From Rikenellaceae bacterium (lineage in GTDB: Bacteria > Bacteroidota > Bacteroidia > Bacteroidales > Rikenellaceae): 64,000 bases of DNA. Positions 24,978 to 34,178 of this stretch are shown here, piece after piece. Below the pieces are notes generated by a model. That model did not search any database. It was not told where the DNA came from and saw nothing but the letters and a program-made list of their open reading frames with translations. Where the stretch lies: the NCBI GenBank assembly GCA_020860245.1, contig JAJBUQ010000019.1:131921-195920 (forward strand), given 5' to 3'. Position 1 is the first letter of the stretch. Each line of letters starts with the position of its first letter. A program made the position numbers and the translations under genes.

Positions 24978-26528
24978 ATGAGAGAAGTTATAAATGTCAG
25001 TATAGCCGGTATAGCCTTCAAACTCGACGATGACGCGTACAGAATGCTTAACGATTACCTCGATAAAATAAACAGGCATTACAGTTCCATGCCTGACGGT
25101 AACGAAATAATAGAGGATATAGAAGCGCGTATAGCGGAAATAATTCTGTCAAAGCAGGACAGTTCGCTGGTAGTGACCGCTCAGTTAATCAGCAGAGTCG
25201 TATCGCAATTGGGAATGCCGGAAGAGATCGGAAACCATACCGGTAATTCGGAGAACGTGAAAGATCTCGATGCGGATAATGAGACCGGAACTAAATTCCC
25301 TCGACGACTCTACCGTAATCCATTCAATGCCAAATTAGGCGGTGTGTGCAGTGGACTTGCAACATATTTTAATGTAGACGTGACGCTGGTAAGATTATTT
25401 TTTTTATCTCCGATCATACTCGGGATTTTATTAAGCATTTTATTTAACGGATATAGGTTCAGCGATATCTTCCGTACTTTAGGTCCTGCATTCTCATTTA
25501 TCTATCTGGTGATGTGGGTTGTGATACCTAAGGCCAAGACTCCGAGACAGTTCCTCGAAATGAAAGGAGAAAAAATAACTTCGTCGAGAATAGAACGGAT
25601 TTTTATCGAGGAGTTCCGTGGCATGGGGAATTCTAATGTGCGTTCTTCCGTTAAAATGGAGAAAAGCGCCTCCATACTTACCAGATTGCTCGGTGTCCTC
25701 GGTAAAATCATCTTATTCTTTATTTATACTGTACTTGCTTTGGTTGGACTGATGATGCTGGTAGCACTAATATACGTACTGATCACCGGAATTAAATTTT
25801 TCACCATAGGGTCCCATAATCTTGTATTCGGGGCCATGACCGGTCCGTTGTACGCATTGGTATTAATGGTTCTCGTGGTTATTATCCTTCCGCTTGTCGT
25901 GGGTATATACAGTATAGTTAAACAAGTCTTGTCGCTGGGATGGAATAAAAATTTCCTCTATATAGCTACTATAGGGTGGTTGGCCGCATTCTTATCGTGT
26001 GCAGTCATATATTATTCTTATTTTCATAATAATAATTACGAGGTAAAACTTAAAAATATTAAAGTCGAGGGCCGTTCGTTTCACAATGAGAAAAAAGAAC
26101 GTAAAATTAAATTCGAACGCAACAATATGCAGTTCTTTATCACCGAAATTACCCACGATTTCAGAGAGTTAACCTCGGTTAAAGGAATCGGCGACACTCT
26201 TCATATTATGCCTATGGACACCCTCCGCCCGAAGGGATTCAGAAGCGTTCCGGTTAATTTTATATGGGGTAACACAAAATATAAACAACCGACTGTAGAA
26301 ATTAAAAGAACTTACAACAATATGCTTTGGAATATTATCCGCGATCGTAAGCTTCCTGAAATGTCCCCTGTGGAATTCAGGTATGTCAATGATACGCTAT
26401 ATGTGCATAACTTCTTCAAAACCAGGTATTTGAATGAATATGCCCAGATAGACGTATATTTACCCGAAGATATGAAAATCGATGTGGATGAAAATATAAG
26501 ATTTTATGAGTTTATTTACTGGGATTAA
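24978..26528 (+). CDS. Long PspC-domain membrane protein
   Basis: 516 residues. The N-terminal module (1-90: INVSIAGIAFKLDDDAYRML, EDIEARIAEII) matches that of the shorter paralogue upstream. A PspC domain follows (about 110-180: RRLYRNPFNAKLGGVCSGLA). Next come three or four further membrane helices (around 245-275, 295-320 and 330-345). A C-terminal extracytoplasmic beta-rich domain of about 165 residues ends in DVYLPEDMKIDVDE, resembling the adhesin-like domains often found in such proteins. It probably senses membrane or surface stress together with PadR and the short PspC. No enzymatic motif is visible. Confidence 0.87.
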   Translation: MREVINVSIAGIAFKLDDDAYRMLNDYLDKINRHYSSMPDGNEIIEDIEARIAEIILSKQDSSLVVTAQLISRVVSQLGMPEEIGNHTGNSENVKDLDADNETGTKFPRRLYRNPFNAKLGGVCSGLATYFNVDVTLVRLFFLSPIILGILLSILFNGYRFSDIFRTLGPAFSFIYLVMWVVIPKAKTPRQFLEMKGEKITSSRIERIFIEEFRGMGNSNVRSSVKMEKSASILTRLLGVLGKIILFFIYTVLALVGLMMLVALIYVLITGIKFFTIGSHNLVFGAMTGPLYALVLMVLVVIILPLVVGIYSIVKQVLSLGWNKNFLYIATIGWLAAFLSCAVIYYSYFHNNNYEVKLKNIKVEGRSFHNEKKERKIKFERNNMQFFITEITHDFRELTSVKGIGDTLHIMPMDTLRPKGFRSVPVNFIWGNTKYKQPTVEIKRTYNNMLWNIIRDRKLPEMSPVEFRYVNDTLYVHNFFKTRYLNEYAQIDVYLPEDMKIDVDENIRFYEFIYWD

Positions 26529-26637
26529 AAGTAATGAACGCAATATATTTTAACTTTAAACGTTTACATTACTGAATAAATAGTTCATATTTAAATTTAT
26601 TATTTTATTTTAGTTGTTAGTATTATTAGTTTGACGG

Positions 26638-26664
26638 AAACTGCCTGGAAACAGGCAGTTTTTT
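26638..26664. terminator. Intrinsic terminator between pspC operon and histidine kinase
   Basis: The stem AAACTGCCTG/CAGGCAGTTT with a GAAA tetraloop is followed by T residues on the plus strand. The last codons of the convergent kinase gene begin at its edge. Confidence 0.9.
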
Positions 26665-27865
26665 ATTGCAGCAAATTCTTCCACTTAGATTTTGAATGCT
26701 TGTGTTTGAGATCGGAATATACGGCATTTTTTATCGATACCCTTATAGTCGTTCCTTTATCAATTTCGGAATCGAGTACAAAAATTTTTCCTTTATGGTA
26801 ATCTTCGATGATCCTTCTACTGAGCGACAGACCGAGCCCCCAGCCCCTTGTTTTAGTAGTGAATCCCGGTTCGAAAATCCTCTTGAAATTAGCCTTGGCA
26901 ATGCCCTTGCCGGAGTCTTTAATGTCTATGTTTATCCAACTCTCCGTCTCCCATATTTTTACGCATATCGCTCCCTTACCTTGTAAGGCATCCAGTGCAT
27001 TCTTAAGAAGATTCTCGATAACCCATTCGAACAGAGCGTCGTTAATCATAGCGAACATAGGTAATACCGGTTTGGCAAATTCGAGAGTAACATTCTTCGG
27101 TATTCTCGACCTGAAATATTCTACGGTATTGTTTACCAGCTCCGCTACATCCTTCTCGTAAAATGACGTTACCGCCCCGATCTTCGAGAATCTATCTACG
27201 ACCTTCAACAGCCTTTGAAGGTCTTTATACATCTCGTCTACCACGAAATCGTCTACATTCTGTGTTTTGAGATATTCTACCCAACCCAGCAAAGACGACG
27301 TTGGAGTCCCTAACTGATGGGCGGTCTCCTTAGCCATACCTATCCATACCCTGTTTTGTTCGTCGTGTTTGGTGGATGTAAAAGTCAGGAATGAAAACAG
27401 GGCGAATATCCCTATAATCCCCATCTGAAAATAAGGGAAGTAGTATAACGTCTTCTGCAGCCGCGACTGGTCGAAGAAAATATAATAGGTTCTCCTATTG
27501 TGCCTGAATTCCCTGTAATTCCCCAGATTGGAGAATTGCTTCAGCTTCCTCTCCAACAGCTTCTGATTGTTGATAACCGATGCTTTGATAAGATAAGCTC
27601 CGCGCACCCTCAGATTCTCGTCTGTAATTATATACGGAATATTATCGTTGAGGTACATGAACAGAGGGTCGTTCACACTGAATTCCTCCACGTTGCTCAT
27701 GACATACGACCAGAGGTCCACCTCATTCTGTTCTTTTATCCGGAGCTGCCGTGCAAGGCTGTTTGTGAACAAAATGGAAGATAAGCCGATAATAAGCCCT
27801 ATTACTATTATCTGCCTCTTGCCACGGTAGCTTATGAACGGTTTACCGTATTTCCATTTTGCCAT
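26663..27865 (-). CDS. Membrane sensor histidine kinase
   Basis: 400 residues. A first membrane helix (about 16-36) and a second (about 146-166) enclose a periplasmic sensor region of about 110 residues that contains YIITDENLRVRGAYLI. The phosphoacceptor region is MAKETAHQLGTPTSSLLGW. The ATPase domain has NLLKNALDA (N box), DSGKGI (G1) and TKTRGWGLGLSLSRRI (G2), with the Gly-Trp substitution often seen in this subfamily. It is the third gene of a minus-strand operon with the small membrane protein and the S41 protease (12-nt gap). No response regulator is adjacent, so the partner is unknown. Confidence 0.9.
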   Translation of the reverse strand: MAKWKYGKPFISYRGKRQIIVIGLIIGLSSILFTNSLARQLRIKEQNEVDLWSYVMSNVEEFSVNDPLFMYLNDNIPYIITDENLRVRGAYLIKASVINNQKLLERKLKQFSNLGNYREFRHNRRTYYIFFDQSRLQKTLYYFPYFQMGIIGIFALFSFLTFTSTKHDEQNRVWIGMAKETAHQLGTPTSSLLGWVEYLKTQNVDDFVVDEMYKDLQRLLKVVDRFSKIGAVTSFYEKDVAELVNNTVEYFRSRIPKNVTLEFAKPVLPMFAMINDALFEWVIENLLKNALDALQGKGAICVKIWETESWINIDIKDSGKGIAKANFKRIFEPGFTTKTRGWGLGLSLSRRIIEDYHKGKIFVLDSEIDKGTTIRVSIKNAVYSDLKHKHSKSKWKNLLQ

Positions 27866-27877
27866 TCCACGAAAGCG

Positions 27878-29545
27878 TTATTTTCTGTCGGTATCTCTGT
27901 TCGTGAGAATATCTCTGTACTCTGCACTGTCGTTAAGAATATCGACGGCTTTGAGGACAGTGGGATCGTAGGTGAGCTTATGTCTCACGACTCCCTCGGA
28001 ATAATAATAGTATAAAATAATATTATCTTCGATTATCCTGGAGATCTCGTCTTTAAATTCCAGAAGTTCCGCCTCCTTCTCTTTGGAAACCTCTACCTCT
28101 ATTTTATCCAGGTACTCCTTGATCCTCTCGTCGTATTTCTCTTTTTCCGCGGTGTTGCGGAGAGTCTCCAGAACATATTTTGTCTCGGATTCGATCCTGA
28201 CCTCCCTGTCCTTCATAAAATCTATGAATCTACGATAATCTTCGTCGCTAAGACGGAAATTCTCCTCGTCCACAGGCGTGAATCCTCTATCGCGTATATA
28301 CTCCAATGCAAATTCTTCGAGGTACCCTTGGGTATAAAGATTTATTGTAAATATGCTTATATTCTCCACAGGAACTTTAACGTCCGGCATTATGCCTCCT
28401 CCGTCGTAAACCTTCCTTCCGTTAAGTGTGTGGAATTCCCTTATAAGGGAATCAGGAATGTAGCCTACGCTTCCGTCTTCGTTCACATGAGAATAGTCGA
28501 TAGCCTGTACGCACCGTCCGCTCGGGATGTAGTATTTTGCAGTCGTAATTTTAACGAATGCGTTGTAGCCGAGCGGTCTGGGAGACTGGACCAATCCTTT
28601 GCCGAAGCTCCTTTGACCGATTATTACCGCTCTATCCATATCCTGCAACGCGCCTGCGACAATCTCGGATGCGGACGCGCTTCCCCGGTTGATGAGGACG
28701 CCTATTTTGATATCCGTATCGAGAGGTTCTGTGGTCGTCTTGCTCGAGGCCTCCATCTCCTGAGCCTTGCCCCGTATGGATACCACCTCCGAACCTTTAG
28801 GTACGAACATGCTTACGATTTTAACCGCCTCCTGCATTATTCCGCCTCCGTTGTTGCGAAGATCTATGATAAGGGATGTCATTCCCTGCTGCTTCAAATC
28901 GTTAAAAGCATTCCTTATCTCTGTGCTGCAATCCTCCGAGAACGATTCGTGGTTGATGTATCCGATGCTGTCCTCAATCATTCCGTAATAGGGTACTCCG
29001 GGAATCGTCACGATCTCGCGTTTAATCCTTAAATCTTGCACCTCTCCGGAATCGAATTTTTTTACGGTAAGTGTGAACGTTGTCCCCGGTTCTCCCTTCA
29101 TCAGTGAACTTACCGTACCTGATTCCGCTCCACGCATATCTTCCCCGTCGATAGCGACTATTTGGTCTCCCGCCTTGAGACCTGCCTTATCCGCAGGGAA
29201 CCCTCGATATGGCTGGGTTATCTCCACCCATTCGCCGTCCTTCCTTATAAGCGCGCCGATGCCGCCGTATTTGCCTGTGGTCAATATCTCGAAATCTTCC
29301 AAATCGTCTTCCGATAGGAATTCCGTATACGGATCCAGATCTTTGAGCATTCCCTCCGCGCTGTTTAGCATGATTATTTCCGGATCGACTTCATCCACAT
29401 AATTGGTATTTATCTCTCTATATAGATTGAATAGTATCTCCAGATTCTTCGCTATTTTAAAATCCCTGCTCTCTTCCGCTTTGACCGCAGCCGTTCCGCA
29501 GATTATAGTCGAAAATAATAATAGGCCGTATTTTATAATTTTCAT
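27878..29545 (-). CDS. S41-family carboxyl-terminal processing protease
   Basis: 555 residues with signal peptide (cleavage after VKA). The N-terminal helical region and a PDZ domain (about 85-165: GGIGALIRKDGEWVEI, AGLKAGDQIVAIDGEDM) are followed by the peptidase core. This has the catalytic Ser in NRGSASASEIVAGAL and Lys in SFGKGLVQ. The C-terminal region of about 170 residues is helical and charged, as in Bacteroidota CtpA-like enzymes. It trims periplasmic proteins or lipoproteins. It directly abuts the preceding membrane-protein gene and is 12 nt before the kinase, suggesting a protease-kinase envelope-stress unit. Confidence 0.93.
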   Translation of the reverse strand: MKIIKYGLLLFSTIICGTAAVKAEESRDFKIAKNLEILFNLYREINTNYVDEVDPEIIMLNSAEGMLKDLDPYTEFLSEDDLEDFEILTTGKYGGIGALIRKDGEWVEITQPYRGFPADKAGLKAGDQIVAIDGEDMRGAESGTVSSLMKGEPGTTFTLTVKKFDSGEVQDLRIKREIVTIPGVPYYGMIEDSIGYINHESFSEDCSTEIRNAFNDLKQQGMTSLIIDLRNNGGGIMQEAVKIVSMFVPKGSEVVSIRGKAQEMEASSKTTTEPLDTDIKIGVLINRGSASASEIVAGALQDMDRAVIIGQRSFGKGLVQSPRPLGYNAFVKITTAKYYIPSGRCVQAIDYSHVNEDGSVGYIPDSLIREFHTLNGRKVYDGGGIMPDVKVPVENISIFTINLYTQGYLEEFALEYIRDRGFTPVDEENFRLSDEDYRRFIDFMKDREVRIESETKYVLETLRNTAEKEKYDERIKEYLDKIEVEVSKEKEAELLEFKDEISRIIEDNIILYYYYSEGVVRHKLTYDPTVLKAVDILNDSAEYRDILTNRDTDRK

Positions 29546-30001
29546 TTATAAAAATGTTTTTAGTCTGAATTCGGTCCGGACAACCTCTCTCCGGGGGCCG
29601 GATATGATTATTTTATCGTTTTCGAGGGTTATCGTGATCTTGTCCTCGAACAGAGCCCTCACTCTTGCAGTCGCTGCTCCCGGACGGAACGTCATGGTAT
29701 TGTGTACTTCCCTTACAAGAATGAAGCCGCCCGATTCGGTTGTCTTGAGTACGATGCTGCGATTCTCGTCAGAGTCCATTCTTCCCCTCACCGTCCTCGT
29801 CACAAATCCGAAGAAGGGGTAGAGAAGAGGAAGAATTACAAATACCGCTCCTAACAGCCAAATGTCCTTCCTATGCGTAACCGTTGCTAAAGTATCCCAT
29901 GTGGTTTGTCCTGCGATCAACAGCATTCCGTAAATAATCACGAACAATAAACATAAATATATGAAATATTTAACGACTCTGATGATGTATCTTTCAGGCA
30001 T
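29546..30001 (-). CDS. Small membrane protein of unknown function
   Basis: 151 residues with two helices (about 10-30 and 47-68) and a cytoplasmic or periplasmic beta-rich tail of about 80 residues: IVLKTTESGGFILVREVHNT and KIIISGPRREVVRTEF. I do not recognise the family. The start is placed at ATG 30001; a longer open frame begins at 30034, but the -7 box of the promoter lies within its first codons. It is the first gene of the operon with the S41 protease (no intergenic gap) and the kinase, so it may modulate one of them. That is inference. Confidence 0.7.
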   Translation of the reverse strand: MPERYIIRVVKYFIYLCLLFVIIYGMLLIAGQTTWDTLATVTHRKDIWLLGAVFVILPLLYPFFGFVTRTVRGRMDSDENRSIVLKTTESGGFILVREVHNTMTFRPGAATARVRALFEDKITITLENDKIIISGPRREVVRTEFRLKTFL

Positions 30002-30020
30002 AATGTAATTTTTTATCGGG

Positions 30021-30051
30021 TAAAAGTAACGCATTAATTATAAAACACAAA
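30021..30051 (-). promoter_or_regulatory. Promoter of the membrane protein / S41 protease / kinase operon
   Basis: Minus-strand TTTG (30051-30048), 19 nt, and TACTTTTA (30028-30021) match the Bacteroidota consensus with one mismatch. The position rules out the upstream ATG at 30034. Confidence 0.7.
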
Positions 30052-30203
30052 ACACAGCGGTTTATTGCCTTTATCCGGAAAGAGAAGGATTTATTACTCC
30101 TTAGACTTTGTTGCCGGAGTTTTTATCCCCTTTCAGATTTAAAGTAAGCAGTCATAAAATTATTAAACCTGACAAAAATTACCAAATTGAGGTTTGATTA
30201 AAT

Positions 30204-30211
30204 TATATTTG
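30204..30211 (+). promoter_or_regulatory. -7 element abutting recQ
   Basis: TATATTTG lies only 4 nt before the recQ ATG, so transcription would start at or very near the start codon. The -33 region has only TTG with poor spacing. Confidence 0.45.
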
Positions 30212-30215
30212 TAAT

Positions 30216-32111
30216 ATGAAGATTTATTACGACATTCTGGAGAAATACTGGGGATTCAAAGAATTCCGCCCCCTGCAACCGGATATTATAAATTCGGTTA
30301 TACAGGGGAAGGATACTCTGGCACTTATGCCCACAGGGGGGGGGAAATCCGTGACATATCAGCTTCCTGCAATGGCAAAGCATGGGATATGCGTGGTAAT
30401 AACTCCTCTTATATCGCTTATGAAGGATCAGGCGGACTCTCTTCGCCGCAAAGGAATACTCTCTGTATCCGTACATTCCGGAATGTCCCCGAAGCAGATC
30501 GATACGGCGTTGGATAATTGTGTATACGGCGATTATAAGTTCCTCTTCATAGCGCCGGAGCGTATCGACAGCGATATGTTCCGTGCCCGCTTCGCGAAGA
30601 TGAACGTATCGTTGATTACTGTTGACGAGGCGCACTGCATCTCGCAGTGGGGACACGACTTCCGACCTTCATACCTCAATATATCGAGACTAAGGGAAAC
30701 ATTCCCGGAAGTTCCGGTTCTCGCACTTACCGCTTCCGCGACTCCTCAGGTCGCCGAAGAAATTATGGTCAATCTGAAATTCAGGGAGCCTAACCTGCTG
30801 CGCACCACCTTCGAACGCGCCAATCTCTCGCTCATTGTCCGCAGGACTGCAAATAAGCCGGAGCATATTCTCAGGGTCATAAACAATGTCAAAGGGAGCG
30901 GTATCGTTTACGCCCGTACCCGTGAAAAATGTGAAAAATTATCTCAATTCCTAAACGACAACGGAATATCTTCCGATTTTTATCATGGAGGGCTGGGATA
31001 TGTGTCGCGTAATATTAAACAGGATAGATGGCTTCGCGGAGAATCACGTGTGATGGTTGCGACCAACGCCTTCGGGATGGGTATCGATAAACCGGATGTA
31101 AGATTCGTCATACACATTGATCTATGCGACTCGATGGAATCTTATTATCAGGAGGCAGGACGTGCAGGACGCGACGGCAAGCCTGCGTTTGCCGTTCAAC
31201 TTGTGTCGGAAGAAGATGATGGTAAAATGTTCAAACGTATAGAGAGCGAATTCCCGCCTGTGGAAAAGATCAGAAAAGTTTACGAATCGCTCTTCAATTT
31301 TTTTCAAATACCGATTGGCTCTGGCAAAGGCGAAGCACGCAGCTTTAACATTTACGAATTCACTTCGCGCTCAAAGATATACCTACCCGTTGCACTCAAT
31401 GCGATAAAAATATTACAGCATAACGGATACATGATTCTGACCGATGAAGCGGACCATCCTCCGCGTGTAATGTTCACTGTCTCGCGCGACGATCTTTACC
31501 GGATACGTGTTGACCGTGAAGAGCTCGATTATTTTATTAAAGTGCTGTTGAGAATGTATACGGGGATATTTTCGAATCTTGTCCCTGTCAGTCTGAACGA
31601 GATAGCGTATGTGTCGGGATATACGTCCGAAAAAGTAAACGACTATTTTAAAACCCTATGGCAGCTTCACATAATTAAATATGTGCCCGGAAACAAAAGT
31701 TCTCTCCTTGTCTTCACGGAAGAGAGGCTCCCTGTATCCGATGTCCGTATATCTCCGGAAAGCTACGGAATCAGGAAAGAATCTTATTTTAGGCGCGCAA
31801 AGAATATGATCGATTATACGTCTGAAGATGTGGGTTGCCGCAGCCTCTTCCTTCGAAATTATTTCGGGGACGATTCCGGCGGAAAATGCGGAAAATGCGA
31901 TAAGTGCAGGGCGGAGAAAGTATCCCGAATAAGCGATAATACAATAAAAAACACTGTTTTCGAGTTAATTAAAAATGGTGAAACGGAACTTCACTCCGTA
32001 GTTTCAAAAACGGAGGGCGATGTGGAAAAAGTCCTCTCTTCGGTCAAAGAACTCATCGAAGAGAAGAAAATTATACAACGTTTAAACCGATTATATCCAT
32101 TCGGGAATTAA
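30216..32111 (+). CDS. recQ: RecQ-family ATP-dependent DNA helicase
   Basis: 631 residues; a 3'-5' superfamily 2 helicase for recombination and repair. Motif 0 is FRPLQ, and Walker A is PTGGGKS at 39-45. DEAHCISQWGHDFRPSYLNI is motif II plus the aromatic-rich loop, TASAT is motif III, and QEAGRAGRDGKP is motif VI. A zinc site follows with CRSLFLRNYFGDD and CGKCDKC. The winged-helix RQC region is short and no HRDC domain is evident, as in the smaller RecQ paralogues of this phylum. The start MKIYYDILEKYWGF aligns with the usual N-terminus. uvrB follows after 29 nt, giving a repair pair. Confidence 0.93.
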   Translation: MKIYYDILEKYWGFKEFRPLQPDIINSVIQGKDTLALMPTGGGKSVTYQLPAMAKHGICVVITPLISLMKDQADSLRRKGILSVSVHSGMSPKQIDTALDNCVYGDYKFLFIAPERIDSDMFRARFAKMNVSLITVDEAHCISQWGHDFRPSYLNISRLRETFPEVPVLALTASATPQVAEEIMVNLKFREPNLLRTTFERANLSLIVRRTANKPEHILRVINNVKGSGIVYARTREKCEKLSQFLNDNGISSDFYHGGLGYVSRNIKQDRWLRGESRVMVATNAFGMGIDKPDVRFVIHIDLCDSMESYYQEAGRAGRDGKPAFAVQLVSEEDDGKMFKRIESEFPPVEKIRKVYESLFNFFQIPIGSGKGEARSFNIYEFTSRSKIYLPVALNAIKILQHNGYMILTDEADHPPRVMFTVSRDDLYRIRVDREELDYFIKVLLRMYTGIFSNLVPVSLNEIAYVSGYTSEKVNDYFKTLWQLHIIKYVPGNKSSLLVFTEERLPVSDVRISPESYGIRKESYFRRAKNMIDYTSEDVGCRSLFLRNYFGDDSGGKCGKCDKCRAEKVSRISDNTIKNTVFELIKNGETELHSVVSKTEGDVEKVLSSVKELIEEKKIIQRLNRLYPFGN

Positions 32112-32140
32112 CTCTTGGATTAAAAACTTATATTTACAAA

Positions 32141-34162
32141 ATGGATTTTAAACTGGTGTCAGACTTCAGCCCTACCGGGGATCAGCCCGCTGCCATCGAA
32201 CAACTCGTGAATTCGATAAATGGGCACTCGCGGCATCATACCCTCCTTGGGGTTACAGGTTCGGGTAAGACCTTCACTATGGCTAATGTCGTAGCACAGA
32301 TTAACCGTCCTACGCTTGTCCTGTGCCATAACAAAACGCTTGCTGCCCAATTATACGGCGAATTCAGGAGCTTCTTCCCTGAAAATGCGGTGGAATACTT
32401 TGTCTCTTATTACGATTATTATCAGCCGGAAGCTTACCTTCCCACCAGCGATATATATATAGAAAAAGACTTATCTATAAACGAAGAGATCGAGAAAATG
32501 CGTCTCAGTACGACCTCTTCGCTCCTCTCCGGAAGGAACGACGTGATCGTCGTATCTTCGGTATCCTGTCTCTACGGTATTGGTAATCCGTCCGATTTTC
32601 ACGCTAACACCATAGAGCTCAGAGCCGGACAGATCATAAGCCGTCAGAAATTGCTATATTCCCTCGTGGACGCACTCTATTCACGCAACGAGGTAGAATT
32701 CAAGAACGGGACGTTCCGCGTTAAAGGGGACACAGTGGATATATTTCCCGCTTACGGAGAGAACTGTTACAGAATAGTTTTTTTCGACGACGAGATAGAA
32801 ATGATCTACTCGTTCGATCCTGTGACGGGGAAGCGTCTCAGTACGTTCGATAAAGTGCTGATTTACCCTGCGAATATCTTTGTCACGACCAAGGAGCGTA
32901 TAAACAGCGCCATAAGATCCATACAGCTCGATCTCGGTGAGCGCGTGGAGTATTTTCAATCTATCGGTAAACCGGTAGAGGCGGCGAGACTCAAACAGCG
33001 CGTGGAATTCGATCTCGAAATGATAAAGGAGCTCGGATATTGTTCCGGTATAGAAAATTATTCACGATATTTCGATGGACGCAGTGCCGGAACCCGTCCG
33101 TTCTGCCTGTTGGATTACTTCCCAAAAGATTACCTGATGATAATCGACGAGAGCCATGTTACATTGCCTCAGGTTCGTGCCATGTACGGAGGGGATTATT
33201 CCCGCAAAGTCAATCTCGTGGAGTATGGATTCAGGCTTCCTGCCGCTATCGATAACAGACCGCTGAAATTCGATGAGTTCGAATCCTTAATTAATGAAGC
33301 TGTATACGTGAGCGCTACCCCTGCCGATTACGAACTGATGAAGTCTGAAGGAATGGTGGTCGAGCAGCTTATCCGTCCGACAGGTCTCCTCGATCCCCGT
33401 ATCGAGGTGCGTCCTACCGAGAATCAGATCGATAACTTGATTGAGGAGATAAATATCCGTGCTGAAAAAAATGAACGGATACTTGTTACAACCCTTACCA
33501 AGCGTATGGCAGAGGAACTGGATAAATATTTTGAAAAAATAGGAATCCGCTGCCGGTATATTCACTCGGACGTCGAGACTCTGGAACGTATCGAGATATT
33601 GGAAGGACTTCGCAACGGACTCTTCGATGTGCTTATCGGAGTGAATCTTCTCAGGGAGGGGCTGGATCTTCCGGAGGTGTCGCTGGTGGCGATCATGGAT
33701 GCGGATAAAGAGGGCTTCCTCCGCTCTACCCGGTCGCTTACGCAGACGGCGGGGCGCGCCGCCAGAAACGTGAACGGTATGGTTATCATGTACGCGGACA
33801 CTATTACCGATTCCATGCGTAAGACGATGGACGAGACCTCCCGCAGACGTGCCGTTCAGGATACCTACAACAAGGACCACGACATAACTCCACGACAAAT
33901 CGTCAGGTCGAATGGTCCTGTATTTGCACAGGAAACGAATAAAAATGTCATTTATGATATGTCCGAAAAGGTGCGGATCGCAGTAGAGAAAAATTCATCG
34001 TACGAGAGCTCTTCCGATATCGAATCAGCAATAGTACGGGCGAGGAAAGCTATGGAAAAAGCAGCCCAGGAGCTGGACTTTGTCAATGCGGCCATATTCA
34101 GGGATGAAATGTATGAATTACAATCTCAACTGGAGAAACTCAAAAAGAATAAAAAAAATTAA
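32141..34162 (+). CDS. uvrB: Excinuclease ABC subunit UvrB
   Basis: 673 residues; the damage-verifying helicase-like subunit of nucleotide excision repair that works with UvrA and UvrC. Visible features are Walker A GVTGSGKT (38-45), the beta-hairpin YYDYYQPEAYLP that inserts into DNA, DESH in IIDESHVTLPQ, motif VI QTAGRAARN and the C-terminal UVR helix pair starting SAIVRARKAMEKAAQELDF, which contacts UvrC. Length is the same as in E. coli. It follows recQ on the same strand and is followed within 20 nt by a C11 peptidase gene whose long open frame overlaps the uvrB end. Confidence 0.98.
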   Translation: MDFKLVSDFSPTGDQPAAIEQLVNSINGHSRHHTLLGVTGSGKTFTMANVVAQINRPTLVLCHNKTLAAQLYGEFRSFFPENAVEYFVSYYDYYQPEAYLPTSDIYIEKDLSINEEIEKMRLSTTSSLLSGRNDVIVVSSVSCLYGIGNPSDFHANTIELRAGQIISRQKLLYSLVDALYSRNEVEFKNGTFRVKGDTVDIFPAYGENCYRIVFFDDEIEMIYSFDPVTGKRLSTFDKVLIYPANIFVTTKERINSAIRSIQLDLGERVEYFQSIGKPVEAARLKQRVEFDLEMIKELGYCSGIENYSRYFDGRSAGTRPFCLLDYFPKDYLMIIDESHVTLPQVRAMYGGDYSRKVNLVEYGFRLPAAIDNRPLKFDEFESLINEAVYVSATPADYELMKSEGMVVEQLIRPTGLLDPRIEVRPTENQIDNLIEEINIRAEKNERILVTTLTKRMAEELDKYFEKIGIRCRYIHSDVETLERIEILEGLRNGLFDVLIGVNLLREGLDLPEVSLVAIMDADKEGFLRSTRSLTQTAGRAARNVNGMVIMYADTITDSMRKTMDETSRRRAVQDTYNKDHDITPRQIVRSNGPVFAQETNKNVIYDMSEKVRIAVEKNSSYESSSDIESAIVRARKAMEKAAQELDFVNAAIFRDEMYELQSQLEKLKKNKKN

Positions 34163-34178
34163 TATATTTACGCCTTAT

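Noticed and set aside
28328..29032. 234-codon plus-strand frame over the S41 protease
   Set aside because: Antisense of the protease; no motif, start site or promoter supports it.
33287..33898. 203-codon minus-strand frame in uvrB
   Set aside because: Shadow of uvrB; Arg/His-rich with no recognisable domain.
34080..34178. Upstream extension of the C11 peptidase inside uvrB
   Set aside because: It would hide the signal peptide and lipobox; the ATG at 34179 gives a normal lipoprotein leader.
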